This document shows positions 1-8,273 of a DNA stretch of 64,000 bases, in pieces. Numbering within the stretch: the first letter of the stretch is position 1; the number at the start of each line of letters is the position of its first letter. The stretch comes from Prado023 sp963753075 (GTDB taxonomy: Bacteria; Actinomycetota; Actinomycetes; S36-B12; CAIYMF01). The stretch lies in assembly GCA_963753075.1 (NCBI GenBank), contig CAVWAR010000003.1:19135-83134 (forward strand), given 5' to 3'. The notes under the pieces are model-generated. The model saw only the letters and a list, made by a program, of their open reading frames with translations, was not told where the DNA came from and did no database searches. The translations under genes and the position numbers were made by a program.

Positions 1-1
1 C

Positions 2-472
2 GAACGCGAGCTCCAGGAGCGCCTCGGCGACATTGCCGGTGCGCAAGTCGAGCGGAGGAAGTACTCCGTGACGTCGCACTGCCGCAGGGTGTCTCCGGAT
101 CGCGCCGGCGAGGTGATCGACGTGGTTGCCGAGGTCGCCTCGCTGCACCCCGAGGTTCGTGCGACCAAGGCGCGCAAGGCCGCAGAACTCGTACCGGACC
201 TGACATGGGACAAGGGCCACGCCTTGCGGTGGTTGCTCAGACAGTTGGCACCGCCCGAGGTGCGCCTGACGCCCGTCTACGCCGGCGACGACCTGACCGA
301 CGAGGACGTCCTGGAGGCGATCTACGACGTGGGGTTGGGGATCGTCGTCCGCAGCTCAGAGCACGGGGATAGTGAGACGGCCGCCCGCGTGGGTGTGGAT
401 GACCCTGACCAGTTGGTCGCGGCGCTGGGGCGGATCGCGGACCTGGTGCAATCCCGCGAGGTAGCGTCCTGA
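2..472 (+). CDS. otsB: Trehalose-6-phosphate phosphatase, C-terminal part (partial at window edge)
   Basis: The frame is open to the left edge of the window, so only the C-terminal ~156 residues are present. HAD-type phosphatase hallmarks of trehalose-phosphatases are visible: the VERRKYSVTSHCR strand, a conserved lysine region before WDKGHAL, and the acidic motif VYAGDDLTDEDV that binds Mg2+ in this family. The enzyme removes phosphate from trehalose-6-phosphate in the cytosol. Its stop codon overlaps the ATG of the next gene (ATGA), so it is translationally coupled to the GH65 gene, an arrangement that joins trehalose synthesis and phosphorolysis or hydrolysis. The N-terminal nucleophile motif lies outside the window. 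Confidence 0.9.
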   Translation, partial: ERELQERLGDIAGAQVERRKYSVTSHCRRVSPDRAGEVIDVVAEVASLHPEVRATKARKAAELVPDLTWDKGHALRWLLRQLAPPEVRLTPVYAGDDLTDEDVLEAIYDVGLGIVVRSSEHGDSETAARVGVDDPDQLVAALGRIADLVQSREVAS

Positions 473-2858
473 TGTCGTCGTGGGAGTTGCGCTACGACTC
501 GTACGACCCGACTGACGAGGGGCTGCGGGAAGCCCTGTGCACCCTCGGGAACGGCTACTTCGCCACTCGCGGGGCGGCACCCGAGACATCGGCCGACGAC
601 ACCCACTACCCGGGGACCTACGCGGCCGGGCTGTTCAACCGGCTGTCGGAGGAGGTGTCGGGGCGGGTCATCGACAACGAGAGCCTTGTCAATCTGCCGA
701 ACTGGCTGCCGCTGACCTTCCGGATCGAGGGGGGGCCGTGGTTCGACATCGACGCCGTGGAACTGCTCGAGTACACCCAGCGCCTCGACCTGCGTTCGGC
801 GGTGCTCGTCCGCCGGCTGCGGTTCCGCGACGGGCAGGGCCGGACCACGTCCGTGGCTCAGCGTCGGATCGTGAGCATGCGCAACCCGCACGTCGGCGCT
901 CTTGAGACCACGATCCTCGCCGAGGACTGGTCCGGGCAACTCGAGATCCGCTCCGCGATCGACGCGGGCGTGAAGAACTCGCTCGTTCCACGCTATCGCG
1001 CGTTGGCCAGCGTCCACCTGGACCTGCTCGGGACCTCCTGCGCGCACGGAAACTCCGGCCGTCGACGCCCAGACCACGACGTCACATGTGCGCGTGGCCG
1101 TGGCCGCCGGACAACTATCCACAGCAACGGTGACGACGTCGGCCCGAGAGCCAGCGCATCGAGCCGGGGCACCGGGTCGGCCATGACCTCAGCGTCCGCG
1201 CCGAGGCGGGCCAACCGCTCACCGTGGAGAAGGTGGTATCCATCTTCACCAGCCGGGACGCCGCCATCGAATCCCCGGCGAGCCAGGCATGCCGCATGAT
1301 GCCGCGGCTGGGCCGGTTCGAGGACCTTCTTCAAGAGCATGTCGTGGCGTGGCGGCACCTATGGGACAGATTCCACTTCGAAGTGGACGGCAGCGACGAC
1401 GAATTCGCATCCTTCGGCTGCACGTGCTCCATCTGCTGCAGACGCTCTCGCGGCACACGGCGGAGATCGACGTCGGGGTGCCCGCACGGGGGTTGCACGG
1501 CGAGGCCTACCGAGGGCACATCTCTGGGACGAGATCTTCGTGCTCCCACTGCTCAACCTCCGGCTCCCCGAGGTCACGCGCTCGCTGTTGCTGTATCGCT
1601 ACCGCCGGCTGGGCGAAGCGCGGTACGCGGCCCGGGCCGAGGGGTTCGCCGGGGCGATGTTCCCGTGGCAGTCCGGCAGCGACGGGCGCGAAGAGACCCA
1701 ACAGGTCCACCTCAATCCCCTGTCGGGACGCTGGAACCTGGATCCCACGCACCGACAGCGGCACGTCGGTATCGCCGTTGCGTACAACGTTTGGGAGTGC
1801 AACGAGGCCACCGAGGACCGCGAGTTCCTGATGGACTACGGCGCCGAGATGCTGCTGGAGATCGCCCGGTTCTGGGCCTGCATCGCCAAGTACGACAAGA
1901 TCCAGGACCGATACGTGATCGAGGGTGTCATCGCCCCGACGAGTTCCACTCCGCCTACCCCGGGTCCGAGGAGGCCGGGCTGCGCAACAACGCGTACACG
2001 AACGTCATGGCCGCCTGGGTCGTGGAACGCGCCATCGAGGTCTTGAGCATCCTGCCTGAGCGCCGGGCCCACGAGTTGCGCGAGACGCTGGAACTGGGGC
2101 CGACAAGGCTCGAGCGCTGGCGCGACATGACCCGCAAGATGTCTGTGCCGTTCCACGACGGGGAGATCATCAGCCAGTTCGAGGGGTACGAAGACCTCAA
2201 GGAGTTGGACTGGGACGCCTACCGGGCCAGGTACGGCGATATCCAGCGGCTCGACCGAATCCTCGAAGCTGAGGGCAAGAGCCCGAACGACTACAAGCTG
2301 TCGAAGCAGGCCGACGTCCTCATGCTCTTCTATCTGCTGTCGGTGGGCGAGGTGCAGGAGCTGCTCAGTCGGCTGGGCTACACGCTCTCGGACCAGGCCG
2401 TGACACGCACGATCGAGTACTACGAGGAACGCAGCTCGCACGGGTCCACCCTGAACGCGATCGTCCACGCCTGGGCGATGGTGCAGACGCACCCCGAGCT
2501 CGCCATCGAGTTCTACGAGAACGCCCTGATCTCCGACGTTGCCGACGTCCAGGGGGGCACGACCCGCGAGGGAATCGACCTGGCCGCGATGAGCGGCAGC
2601 GTTGACCTCCTCCAACGCTGCTTCGCCGGCTTGGAGACACGTGCCGGGCGCCTTCTGCTCGACCCGACATGGCCGGAGAGCCTGGGCACGCTGACGTTCT
2701 CGATCGTGTATCGCGACCTGCCGTTGACCATCCGAGTGTCATCGGACGTGGTACAGGTCACCGCGGCGTCCGGCATGCGGCGTCCCATCGAGGTCGGGTG
2801 CCGGGGCCGAGTCCAGCAACTGGACGCGGGCTCGAGTGTGCAGTTCGCGCTGACCTAG
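472..2858 (+). pseudogene. Glycoside hydrolase family 65 (trehalose/maltose/kojibiose phosphorylase-type), frameshifted
   Basis: Collinear GH65 homology runs through all three forward frames. It opens with LRYDSYDPTDEGLREA and ALCTLGNGYFATRG, passes VPARGLHGEAYRGH and DEIFVLPLLNLRLPE (the HIFWDE region), then PDEFHSAYPGSEEAG, which carries the catalytic glutamate, and NNAYTNVMAAWVV, ending at 2858. Frame changes occur near 1035, 1170, 1400, 1533 and 1935. Two are readable as one-base losses: a missing T in the HIFWDE codons and a missing G before the PDEFH codons. GH65 enzymes act on alpha-glucosidic disaccharides, fitting the coupled trehalose phosphatase upstream. Restored length would be about 790 residues, normal for the family. 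Either a decayed gene or indel errors in the assembly; the perfect conservation between shifts favours recent damage or error. Confidence 0.8.
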
Positions 2859-2865
2859 ACCGGGA

Positions 2866-3300
2866 CCAGCGCTCCTGTAGATAGGTTTCGATCAGGTGTT
2901 CGAGTGCGGGCGGGATGGGGACTGACCGGTGCTTGTCGCCCTTGCTGTGCCGGACCGACAGCTGGCGTTCGCCGGGGGAGCCCTCCACATCGTCCACGGC
3001 CAGCGCCAGCAGCTCGGCGTGACGCAGCCCGGTCAGCGCCAGAGTGGTGATGATCGCGAAGCCCCGGGTCGGCCACGCCCGCCGGGCGGGGATGGCACCG
3101 GTCTGCAGGGTGGTGATCAGGGCGCCAAGGTCGGTGTCGGTGAACGCCGAGGGGGCACCACTGCGGCCTTCGGTTTGGGCAGCACGCCCATCGGGTTGCC
3201 GGTGATCACGCCGCGGCCAGCAGGTGGGCGAAGGTGTCAGCACGTCCGGGCGGCGGAGGCACTGCGCGTGGCGTTGATGTCGTCGGGGCGGTAGGCGATG
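2866..3300 (-). pseudogene. Tyrosine recombinase (integrase) fragment, N-terminal and middle part
   Basis: Reverse-strand translation gives SAFTDTDLGALITTLQ, then ALTGLRHAELLALAVDD, which holds the first catalytic arginine of phage-type integrases, then the beta-hairpin region RQLSVRHSKGDKHRSVPIP and the helix ending YLQERW. Homology stops abruptly at about 2866, eight bases past the GH65 stop codon, so the RHxxR box and catalytic tyrosine are missing. Upstream of 3243 the same homology continues in other frames (VITGNPMGVLPKPKAAVV), so frameshifts are also present. It may be the missing half of the integrase C-terminus at 3936-4181, now in the opposite orientation. Confidence 0.7.
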
Positions 3301-3313
3301 GGCACGGTCGAGG

Positions 3314-3538
3314 TCAATGCCCCTGGCCGCGGTGCTCCGCGGCTGCGGCGCGGGCCTCGGACTGGGGCATCAGCTCGCTCTCCAGCCCGTGGCAGTGGCA
3401 GAACCACTTCGCGTTCTGCGGACCGAATGAGACGGCCTCGATGTCATGGCCGGGGCACGGGGCATCGGACGGATGCCGGTGGTCGCGGGCGTGGACGGCA
3501 GCAGTCGCGGCGACGACGACGAAATGATCGATGGCCAT
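3314..3538 (-). CDS. Small hypothetical protein with CHC motif
   Basis: A 74-residue frame beginning MAIDHFVVVAAT and containing FGPQNAKWFCHCHGL followed by an acidic, alanine-rich helix to the C-terminus. A strong Shine-Dalgarno (GAGGAGG) sits five bases before the ATG at 3538, which supports translation. The spaced His and Cys residues suggest metal binding but there is no complete zinc-finger pattern. Similar short proteins are common on actinobacterial mobile DNA; here it lies among integrase debris. I do not recognise a function. Confidence 0.5.
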   Translation of the reverse strand: MAIDHFVVVAATAAVHARDHRHPSDAPCPGHDIEAVSFGPQNAKWFCHCHGLESELMPQSEARAAAAEHRGQGH

Positions 3539-3592
3539 TGGTCCTCCTCAGCGCCAGCCTGTCGTTGATCTCGCCAGTTGCCGGGGGCCAAT

Positions 3593-3755
3593 TCACTGGC
3601 TCACCCAAACGGAGTAGTCACGCCGGGACGTCGCGGCTACCCGGCCGAGGCTTCTCCGGGCGATGGCGGCGTTGTTGCCCGTGACGGTCACGAATCCGCA
3701 CGCCGCTTCGACCTCGGGCCCCATCGAGCCCTTGAGCAGGTCGAAGGTCCGCCAG
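3593..3755 (-). pseudogene. arcC: Carbamate kinase C-terminal remnant
   Basis: Reverse-strand translation reads WRTFDLLKGSMGPEVEAAC followed by GFVTVTGNNAAIA and stops at 3593. Carbamate kinases end with a GSMGPKVEAA segment followed by a strand and an AAIG turn, so this is the last ~50 residues of such a gene without its catalytic body. Nothing upstream continues the homology. It shows that a housekeeping-type gene was lost here by deletion during the rearrangements that also fragmented the integrases. Confidence 0.5.
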
Positions 3756-3935
3756 CTCACCCGGCGACACCGTTCCTGAAGCGCGGTTGCTTGCGCCTGA
3801 CCCGCTGGCGCAGTCCCAGCTGACGGTCGACTTTCCGGTCACAGGACTCCGTGACCGAGAACCCGGAGCAACCACCTGCGGATCAAGAGCCGGCGCCAGC
3901 GTGGTCATGAGCGAGGGTCACCGAAAGCGGATCGA

Positions 3936-4181
3936 CCGGCGGCTGCCTACCCGATGGTGCAGCGGGTCGCCGAGTCTGCACGGATCCCTCAGCACATCGG
4001 CCCGGACTCGCTCCGGCGCGCCGCGGTCACCAACGCCCTGGACGCCGGCGTCCCGCTGCGAGACGCGCAGATCCTGGCCCGGCACCACACCGTGCCGGTC
4101 GAGGCTGCCGCGGGCGCGGTCGTAGTGCTCGGTGGTGCGTGGGTCGGTCACTTCCTCACCGCACACGTCGCCGGCGCGTGA
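3936..4181 (+). pseudogene. Tyrosine recombinase C-terminus with internal inverted segment
   Basis: The forward frame reads YPMVQRVAESARI, PQHIGPDSLRRAAVTNALD, AGVPLRDAQILARH: the integrase C-terminal HxLR-type box (here DSLRR) and the following helix. After ARH the frame becomes meaningless until HFLTAHVAGA and the stop at 4179-4181. The missing stretch, TDPRTTEHYDRARGSLDRH plus GV, is present on the opposite strand at 4086-4148, exactly 21 codons and in phase. The catalytic tyrosine (EHYDRAR) is inside the inverted block, so the protein as read cannot be active. The N-terminal part is absent. Confidence 0.75.
4086..4148 (-). other. 63-bp microinversion carrying the integrase catalytic tyrosine
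   Basis: Reverse-complementing this block restores an uninterrupted integrase C-terminus: ...ILARH, TDPRTTEHYDRARG, SLDRHGV, HFLTAHVAGA. Both junctions fall in phase and the length is a whole number of codons. At the left junction the present sequence contains CCGGCAC and its complement GTGCCGG a few bases apart; in the restored orientation these become direct copies near the two ends. Whether the block flips or was inverted once cannot be told from one sequence. Confidence 0.7.
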
Positions 4182-4234
4182 ACGAGGTTGCCCTCGCAAG
4201 ACTTCGCAAGATGACTACATCGTCCGACAGACGG

Positions 4235-4247
4235 TATGCTGCTGTCG
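4235..4247 (+). promoter_or_regulatory. Probable -10 element of a leaderless promoter
   Basis: TATGCT at 4235-4240 is followed after six bases by GTG at 4247, the spacing expected for a leaderless actinobacterial transcript beginning at the start codon. No Shine-Dalgarno precedes this GTG. A convincing -35 hexamer was not found. Confidence 0.45.
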
Positions 4248-4570
4248 TGGGCGAAGCGATCCAGTGGGACTCGGCGGCCATCGCGTACATCCGCTCCCGT
4301 GGCGAGCGCTACCCCGACGGCGTCGGCATCGAACCGCAGTGGACTCAGGAGGTCATGGCAGATGTGGACCTCCTGGCCCTCGAACCTGATCCGAAGTCCC
4401 GAATGGGGGCTTCGCGGTTCATCGGCCGCTCCCGATCCGCCGGACGGGTGCTCGTCGTGATCGCTTATCGCGACATGGACGGTGACCTGCACGGCATCAA
4501 TGCCTGGCCCGCAACCGGCGGGGACCTGAAGCTGTACCAGCAAGGAGACGATGATGGCCAAGACGATTGA
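4247..4570 (+). CDS. Small protein, probable toxin of a toxin-antitoxin pair
   Basis: The frame gives a ~107-residue protein beginning GEAIQWDSAAIAYIRSRGE, with central PQWTQEVMADVD and a C-terminal strand-rich part RVLVVIAYRD, GDLHGINAW, GGDLKLYQ. I chose GTG 4247 because a TATGCT -10 box sits six bases upstream; ATG 4211 in the same frame is an alternative. The next gene is a ribbon-helix-helix protein and the two overlap by 20 bases, the usual arrangement of a type II module. The fold (two strands ending in a conserved LKLY) recalls small RelE/BrnT-like toxins, but no family is assigned with certainty. Confidence 0.55.
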   Translation: MGEAIQWDSAAIAYIRSRGERYPDGVGIEPQWTQEVMADVDLLALEPDPKSRMGASRFIGRSRSAGRVLVVIAYRDMDGDLHGINAWPATGGDLKLYQQGDDDGQDD

Positions 4571-4799
4571 TCCAGCACTTGCCGAGCGACTCCGCCGCGA
4601 GTCCGAACAGACCAAGGACGACGCCTACCCCGCCGGCACGGCGGGCCGGCGGCCGAACCGCCAGAAGGTCTACTCCGTCCGGCTGAGCGCCGAGGAAGAG
4701 GCTGAGGTCCAAAGAGTCGCCGCGGCCAAGCACCTACCCGCGTCAACGCTTGTCCGGTCCTGGATCCTGGAACGACTCGACCGAGAACGCTCCGCCTGA
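4551..4799 (+). CDS. Ribbon-helix-helix (CopG-type) antitoxin-like protein
   Basis: An 82-residue protein with an N-terminal acidic/basic tail and a C-terminal RHH: strand KVYSVRLSAEEEAEVQRVA followed by helices ASTLVRSWILERLD. RHH proteins dimerise and bind operator DNA through the strand; in TA modules the disordered part binds the toxin. A Shine-Dalgarno AAGGAG ends a few bases before two adjacent ATG codons (4551 and 4554); the second is slightly better spaced. It overlaps the upstream toxin-like gene, so the pair is co-translated. The gene order toxin-then-antitoxin resembles HigBA and BrnTA loci. Confidence 0.65.
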   Translation: MMAKTIDPALAERLRRESEQTKDDAYPAGTAGRRPNRQKVYSVRLSAEEEAEVQRVAAAKHLPASTLVRSWILERLDRERSA

Positions 4800-5225
4800 C
4801 CTGCCCCACGCCGCCGCCTGTCGGCATGCGGGCGACCAACACTGCTGTCTGCTCAGATTCGGGTGAGCGGATCGGCTCGCGCAAGGAACGCGCGTCCTTT
4901 CGCCGCCTATCGCGCACCGTGCGGAAGGCATGACAGCGCCCAGATTGACGCGGCACCGAATATGGGCGGCTGGTGATGGCACGGGTGTCGGCCGGACGGT
5001 TCCGCCGGCCCGACCCGGTGACCCGGGCCTCGGTTGAGAGCAACTGCTGGTGCGCGCGGCCCGCTGGGTGTGGCCACGCAGGCCGTGCGGTATCACGCGA
5101 TCTGGTCAGCCGAACGACACGGCTCGAGGGGATGGAGATCCACAGGGCGGCGAGGGACTCGCCGCTGACCTCCCCCCAAGCCTGAAATGCTCGCTCGGCC
5201 CTGCCCGAGTTGGGGTGGCCCGGCC
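4800..5225. other. Intergenic stretch with one copy of the dispersed repeat
   Basis: No gene is supported here. The stretch carries repeat copy A (4893-4915). A reverse-strand frame containing VSGESLAALWISIPSSR looks protein-like over about 30 residues near 5130 but has no start, no continuation and no recognised relative, so it is left unassigned. Confidence 0.4.
4893..4915 (+). repeat. Dispersed intergenic repeat, copy A
   Basis: Reads CGTCCTTTCGCCGCC then TATCGCGC. Together with the two preceding bases it is identical over 25 bases to copy B at 12154-12178. The core GCCGC-CTAT-CG is shared with copies C, D and E; the GAAA variant is shared by copies a to e. Confidence 0.7.
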
Positions 5226-6758
5226 TCAGGGCGCGGGGGTGCATGTGGGGTAGGGCTGGGCGTTGCCCCCGACGAGGAGGTTGAAGAGCTCGGTGAGCTC
5301 CGCGCAGGTGCGTGGGCCCAGTTTCGGGTTGAGTGACGACTCCACGTCGAGCAGTCCCCAAGCCATCGTGCTGGCAGCGAGCTCGACTCCACGGTCGCCC
5401 CAAGCGACGTCCGCGGAGGCCCAGGACTCGAGGCCGGCCAGTTCGAGGAAGGCCTTCCGCGTGTCGGTGCTGACGTGGTCGTCGATCCAGGCGTGTGCCA
5501 ACTGGTGCAGGGTAGTGGTCCTGGCGGCGTCGGTCCATCGGTCGCAGCCGTCGCCCACGCAGATGGCGGTCTGGAAGCAGAGGGTCACCTCTCGGTCCGC
5601 GATCAGTCCGACGAACTCGTCGCACTTGTCAGTACGCCTCTCGAGGAAGGTCACGCTGTTCACCACGGGCGTGGGGAGCCCGGCGGCGGTGAACCTGCCG
5701 AAGGCCCATTCGACCAGCCCGCTCAAGCCCTCTGTCCCGTTGAACACCTCCACCGCGTGACCCGCCAGGGCCAGGGTGTCGGTCAGCTCGATCGTGACAG
5801 CGGGCGGGAGGGTCACCTCGTCCCACCACCCGGCAGGGAGCACACCGCCGGTGCACCGGACCAGGTCGTCTACACGGTGGTGACGGTGCCCGGCGACGAT
5901 GAGTCCGTCGGCGTCGAGGTCGAGCACGATCGCCAGGTGACCCGGGCACCCGCGGCCGTCGTCGACGGTCACGAGCAAGACCTGGGTCTCCAGCGGCGGC
6001 GGGTCATCCCGCCAGGTCGGGTTCCCGGCCGCGAAGTCGGCCGGTCCGCCGAAGTCGGCCAGCGAGTCCAACGTGACCCCGGGCAGCCCGCCGGCAGCGA
6101 CACCGGCCTCGGCAAGAGTCCCGATCTGTGAGACTCCCGCCCGCCGCACGTCCGCCATGCTGTCGCGCACGGTGGCGTCCTGGGCATAGAGGACCTGCGC
6201 GGCACTGGCATCCGCTGACGCCCATGCGGCGATGTAGTCGCGTGCGCGCTGATGGATCTCGAGGCGGCGGCTATCAGGCGCCCCATTGCCCGTGCGCCAG
6301 GACAGCTCCGACCCGGCATACACCTCGGAGGTGATCCCGCGGGTACCGATCTGTTCGATGAACGCCGCGTGGAACGGGCTTCTCTCCTCGGGCGAGATCA
6401 GCGCCAACTCGACCGCCCCGCTCTGCGACAGGTAGATCGGTGCCGCTGCTGAGCGCACCAACCTGTAGGGACTCCACTGGGTGGCCACGTACGCGAGGGC
6501 GGCCTCCTGGCCCACGACCGTCTCGCGGAGCGTGAGGCCGCCGTGGTCGAGAACCACGTCCGGGTCGAGGAACGGGCGCAGGTTGATCACACCCTGTCGC
6601 TGGGCGTCGTGGAAGTTGGTGAACCACTGCTCTGCCACCGTGGGGGTCGGACTGGACCCGGAGGGATCCGACTCGGCGGGCCCGCCACACGCCGCACCCG
6701 CGGCGAGCGTCAGGCCGACGAGCACTGTCACCAGGCGCCGGGACCACGACATGCCCAT
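5226..6758 (-). CDS. Lipoprotein with NTF2-like part and degenerate zinc-peptidase-like C-terminal domain
   Basis: A 510-residue protein with a lipoprotein signal peptide (hydrophobic VTVLVGLTLAAGA then a lipobox cysteine in AACGG). Residues ~45-170 and ~170-280 each look like SnoaL/NTF2-type segments (FHDAQRQGVINL; YIAAWASADASAAQVLYAQ). Near residue 430 comes LHQLAHAWIDD, followed ~50 residues later by WGDRGVELAASTMAWGL. This is the layout of actinobacterial HExxH metalloproteins (HELAHAW...RGVE.AAE..AWGL), but the catalytic Glu is Gln, so proteolysis is unlikely. It is the second cistron after its paralogue ending at 6762; only three bases separate that stop from this ATG. Expected to be anchored on the outer face of the membrane. 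Confidence 0.65.
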   Translation of the reverse strand: MGMSWSRRLVTVLVGLTLAAGAACGGPAESDPSGSSPTPTVAEQWFTNFHDAQRQGVINLRPFLDPDVVLDHGGLTLRETVVGQEAALAYVATQWSPYRLVRSAAAPIYLSQSGAVELALISPEERSPFHAAFIEQIGTRGITSEVYAGSELSWRTGNGAPDSRRLEIHQRARDYIAAWASADASAAQVLYAQDATVRDSMADVRRAGVSQIGTLAEAGVAAGGLPGVTLDSLADFGGPADFAAGNPTWRDDPPPLETQVLLVTVDDGRGCPGHLAIVLDLDADGLIVAGHRHHRVDDLVRCTGGVLPAGWWDEVTLPPAVTIELTDTLALAGHAVEVFNGTEGLSGLVEWAFGRFTAAGLPTPVVNSVTFLERRTDKCDEFVGLIADREVTLCFQTAICVGDGCDRWTDAARTTTLHQLAHAWIDDHVSTDTRKAFLELAGLESWASADVAWGDRGVELAASTMAWGLLDVESSLNPKLGPRTCAELTELFNLLVGGNAQPYPTCTPAP

Positions 6759-6761
6759 CGG

Positions 6762-8273
6762 TCACATCCCCTGAGCCTGGGCAGCTTCAGGCTCAGCGCA
6801 GGACCTCGGGTCCGGGAACGCACCAGTCAGTTCCTGGAAGTCCGCCGCCAACGACTCACAGGAGGCCGCGCCCAGCCGGGGATCGACGACGTACGGCTCG
6901 TCCATCAACCCCCACGTGAGGGTCTCCGCAGCCAGCTCAGTGGCCTGCTCGGCCCACGTCAGGCCCGGGTCGGACCACACCATGCCCCGCTCCTGCGCGA
7001 ACTCGTCGGCACTCACCTGGGGCAGGTTCTCAGCCAGCCACACGCGCGCCAGCTGGTGCAGCACAGCCGCCTTGACCGGTGTCGGCCATGGCTGGCATTC
7101 CTCGTCGGGGCATGCTTGGTCGGTGGTGACGAGTACCGCGATGTCAGTGGCGTCTCCGCCGTGAACGAACCCGTAGCGAGCCTCCGGATCCCCGTCCGGG
7201 GCAAGGAAGGTAACCGAGGTGGGGATCGGCGCCGGCAGGACAGCGTCGGCGAAGCGCCCCAAGCCCCAGGACAGCAGCTGCTCGAGCTCGGGCGTGCCGT
7301 TCCAGATGGCGACCTGCTCGCCGTGGACGTCCAGCATGCCCGTCCGGTTGATCCCGGTGGGATCGGGTACCGTGACCGCATCCCACCACCCGGTCGGCAG
7401 GTCGGCCGGATCGGTGCATCGCCGCAGTGCATCCACCCGGTGGTACCGCTCCTCTCGGACGATCAGCCCGTCCGCGCCGTCGAGCCAGAGGGCAACGGCC
7501 ATCTCCCCGGGGCACCCGGAGCCGTCATCGACGGTGAGGAGCTGGACACCGCGGTCGCTGTCCCCGTTGCCGTAGAACGCCGACCCCCCCTCGTCGGCGA
7601 TCGTGTGCCGCACGGCACCGGTCAGCGCCCCACCCGAAACCGGGCCCTCAGCAGCAGCTCCGATCGCCGATGGGCCCTCGAAGCGCAATCCGGCCATCGA
7701 GTCCCGTACGACTGCCCCGTCGGCGTAGAACCTCTGGACGGCCGACGGATCACCCGACGACCATGCGCGCAGGTACTCATCCCACCAGCCGCGCTGGTTG
7801 GGAACCAGCTCGCCGAAGTACTCGCCCACCAGGCCTGACGCGGCGAACATCTGCGAGGTGATCCCCCGGTCGGAGACCGTGTACACGTAGGCGGTCGAGA
7901 AGTGGACCGGATACTCGGGGACGTCCAGCCTCGCCGGATCGACCGCGCCGTCCAGGGACAGGTAGATCGGCTCCTCGGCGGTCACTGCCAGTGAGTCCGG
8001 GTCGGCACTGGTGATCCAGGAGTCGCGCATGGCCTGGACCCTCGCGGGCCGCCCGGTGTACCAGCCCGACTCGGAGCGCATGTCAACGTCCACATCGTCG
8101 GCGTAGAACAGGGCCGCGTTGGTGACGCCGGTCGCCTGCGCCTCGTGGAACGCAGCGAAGAACTCCTCGGCCGGCGCCGCCCACGGTTGCTCCGGCGGTG
8201 AACAGCCCACCATCAAACTGGTCCCCAGCAGTCCCACCGCCAAGGACCTAGGCAACCACGCCCCCGTCCTCAC
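6762..8273 (-). CDS. Lipoprotein paralogue of the downstream gene, degenerate peptidase-like domain
   Basis: A 503-residue protein with the same architecture as its neighbour: signal peptide and lipobox (TSLMVGCSPPEQP), two NTF2-like stretches (FHEAQATGVTNAALFY; YLRAWSSGDPSAVQRFYAD), and a C-terminal segment LHQLARVWLAE ... WAEQATELAAETLTWGLMD. The HExxH box has degenerated further (HQLAR). The start is GTG 8273, with AGGAG just upstream. The pair forms one operon transcribed leftward. Gene duplication followed by loss of catalytic residues in both copies suggests a retained binding or scaffolding role at the cell surface; this is inference. Confidence 0.65.
   Translation of the reverse strand: MRTGAWLPRSLAVGLLGTSLMVGCSPPEQPWAAPAEEFFAAFHEAQATGVTNAALFYADDVDVDMRSESGWYTGRPARVQAMRDSWITSADPDSLAVTAEEPIYLSLDGAVDPARLDVPEYPVHFSTAYVYTVSDRGITSQMFAASGLVGEYFGELVPNQRGWWDEYLRAWSSGDPSAVQRFYADGAVVRDSMAGLRFEGPSAIGAAAEGPVSGGALTGAVRHTIADEGGSAFYGNGDSDRGVQLLTVDDGSGCPGEMAVALWLDGADGLIVREERYHRVDALRRCTDPADLPTGWWDAVTVPDPTGINRTGMLDVHGEQVAIWNGTPELEQLLSWGLGRFADAVLPAPIPTSVTFLAPDGDPEARYGFVHGGDATDIAVLVTTDQACPDEECQPWPTPVKAAVLHQLARVWLAENLPQVSADEFAQERGMVWSDPGLTWAEQATELAAETLTWGLMDEPYVVDPRLGAASCESLAADFQELTGAFPDPRSCAEPEAAQAQGM

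Noticed and set aside
322..1122. Long reverse-strand frame across the otsB/GH65 junction
   Set aside because: It is the shadow of two conserved forward genes in high-GC DNA; its translation has no domain and is rich in Arg, Pro and Val.
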